Below, one piece after another: positions 5,985-6,120 of a stretch of DNA of 6,120 nt (its first letter is position 1; each line of letters starts with the position of its first letter). A model generated the notes under the pieces. That model was not told the origin of the DNA. It searched no databases and worked only from the letters and a program-made list of their open reading frames with translations. Source of the stretch: Roseburia sp. (GTDB lineage: Bacteria > Bacillota > Clostridia > Lachnospirales > Lachnospiraceae); contig JAGAIK010000151.1 of the NCBI GenBank assembly GCA_017626625.1, positions 1-6,120 on the forward strand, in the 5' to 3' direction. Both the position numbers and the translations under genes were made by a program.

Positions 5985-6120
5985 AACAGTACTATACCAT
6001 GGAACTGTGTCGGAGATAGAAACGGTAGATGTAAAACTGGGACGCGGAAGAAAAGATTTTGGCAGAGGGTTTTATATGTCTGTTTCTAAAAATCAGGCGG
6101 TGGGAATGATGCACAAGAAG
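5968..6120 (+). CDS. DUF3990-type protein, putative ADP-ribosyltransferase-fold toxin (5' part, runs off the window)
   Basis: Fifty-one codons are visible and the frame is open at the window end. The start MCHKLKTVLYHGT and the segment RKDFGRGFYMSVSKNQA match the DUF3990 pattern as I remember it (YHG near the N-terminus, then DFGxGFYxT with a following QA). The same two blocks resemble PARP catalytic domains, where HGS supplies the NAD-binding His and FGKGIYF the Tyr; the equivalents here would be H11 and Y36. The third active-site residue would lie beyond the window. The start overlaps the upstream small gene by 17 bases with a strong ribosome binding site. No signal peptide is seen, so a cytosolic role is likely. 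An NAD-dependent toxin neutralised by the upstream protein is a reasonable inference; target and activity cannot be told from this fragment. Confidence 0.75.
   Translation, partial: MCHKLKTVLYHGTVSEIETVDVKLGRGRKDFGRGFYMSVSKNQAVGMMHKK

Overview
The window reads as chromosomal DNA from a Gram-positive Firmicute, most likely a clostridial or Lachnospiraceae-type gut anaerobe. The reasons are the Gram-positive replicase PolC, the PolC sequence style (Gly/Lys-rich linker, phrases such as GCVGVRRSTGQHPGG), ispG directly upstream of polC, strong GGAGG-type ribosome binding sites, and about 50% GC in the housekeeping part. The taxon is inferred from recalled family patterns, not from a search.

Layout, all on the + strand. 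Positions 1-30 may hold the last codons of an upstream gene whose TGA overlaps the next ATG. Positions 27-1082 are ispG, the [4Fe-4S] enzyme for the penultimate step of the MEP isoprenoid pathway. A 95-base spacer (1083-1177) carries possible RNA hairpins and ends in a strong ribosome binding site. polC follows from a TTG at 1178 to a TAA at 5687-5689; it is the replicative DNA polymerase III alpha subunit with built-in proofreading exonuclease. An 82-base gap (5690-5771) contains an extended -10 promoter. It is followed by a small acidic DUF3791-type gene (5772-5984) and an overlapping DUF3990-type gene (5968 to beyond the window end).

The main anomaly is that polC is broken by a single in-frame TGA at 4415-4417, where a glycine (GGA) codon would be expected. 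The reading frame is the same on both sides, homology continues right up to and after the stop, and the spacing of the catalytic aspartates across it is what I recall for intact PolC. The stop falls between the first two catalytic aspartates and the third, so neither half could polymerise alone. I see no good restart site. A base-call or assembly error, or a nonsense mutation in a second copy or mixed population, explains this best. True readthrough is less likely but testable, and a 7-bp inverted repeat starts at the last base of the TGA.

The second point of interest is the two-gene cassette after polC. It is AT-richer (about 35% GC in the first gene), has its own promoter, and its two genes overlap by 17 bases. 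The second protein shows an HG...GRGFY pattern resembling the His and Tyr of PARP-like ADP-ribosyltransferases. This looks like a toxin-antitoxin-type module, but the toxin gene is cut off after 51 codons.
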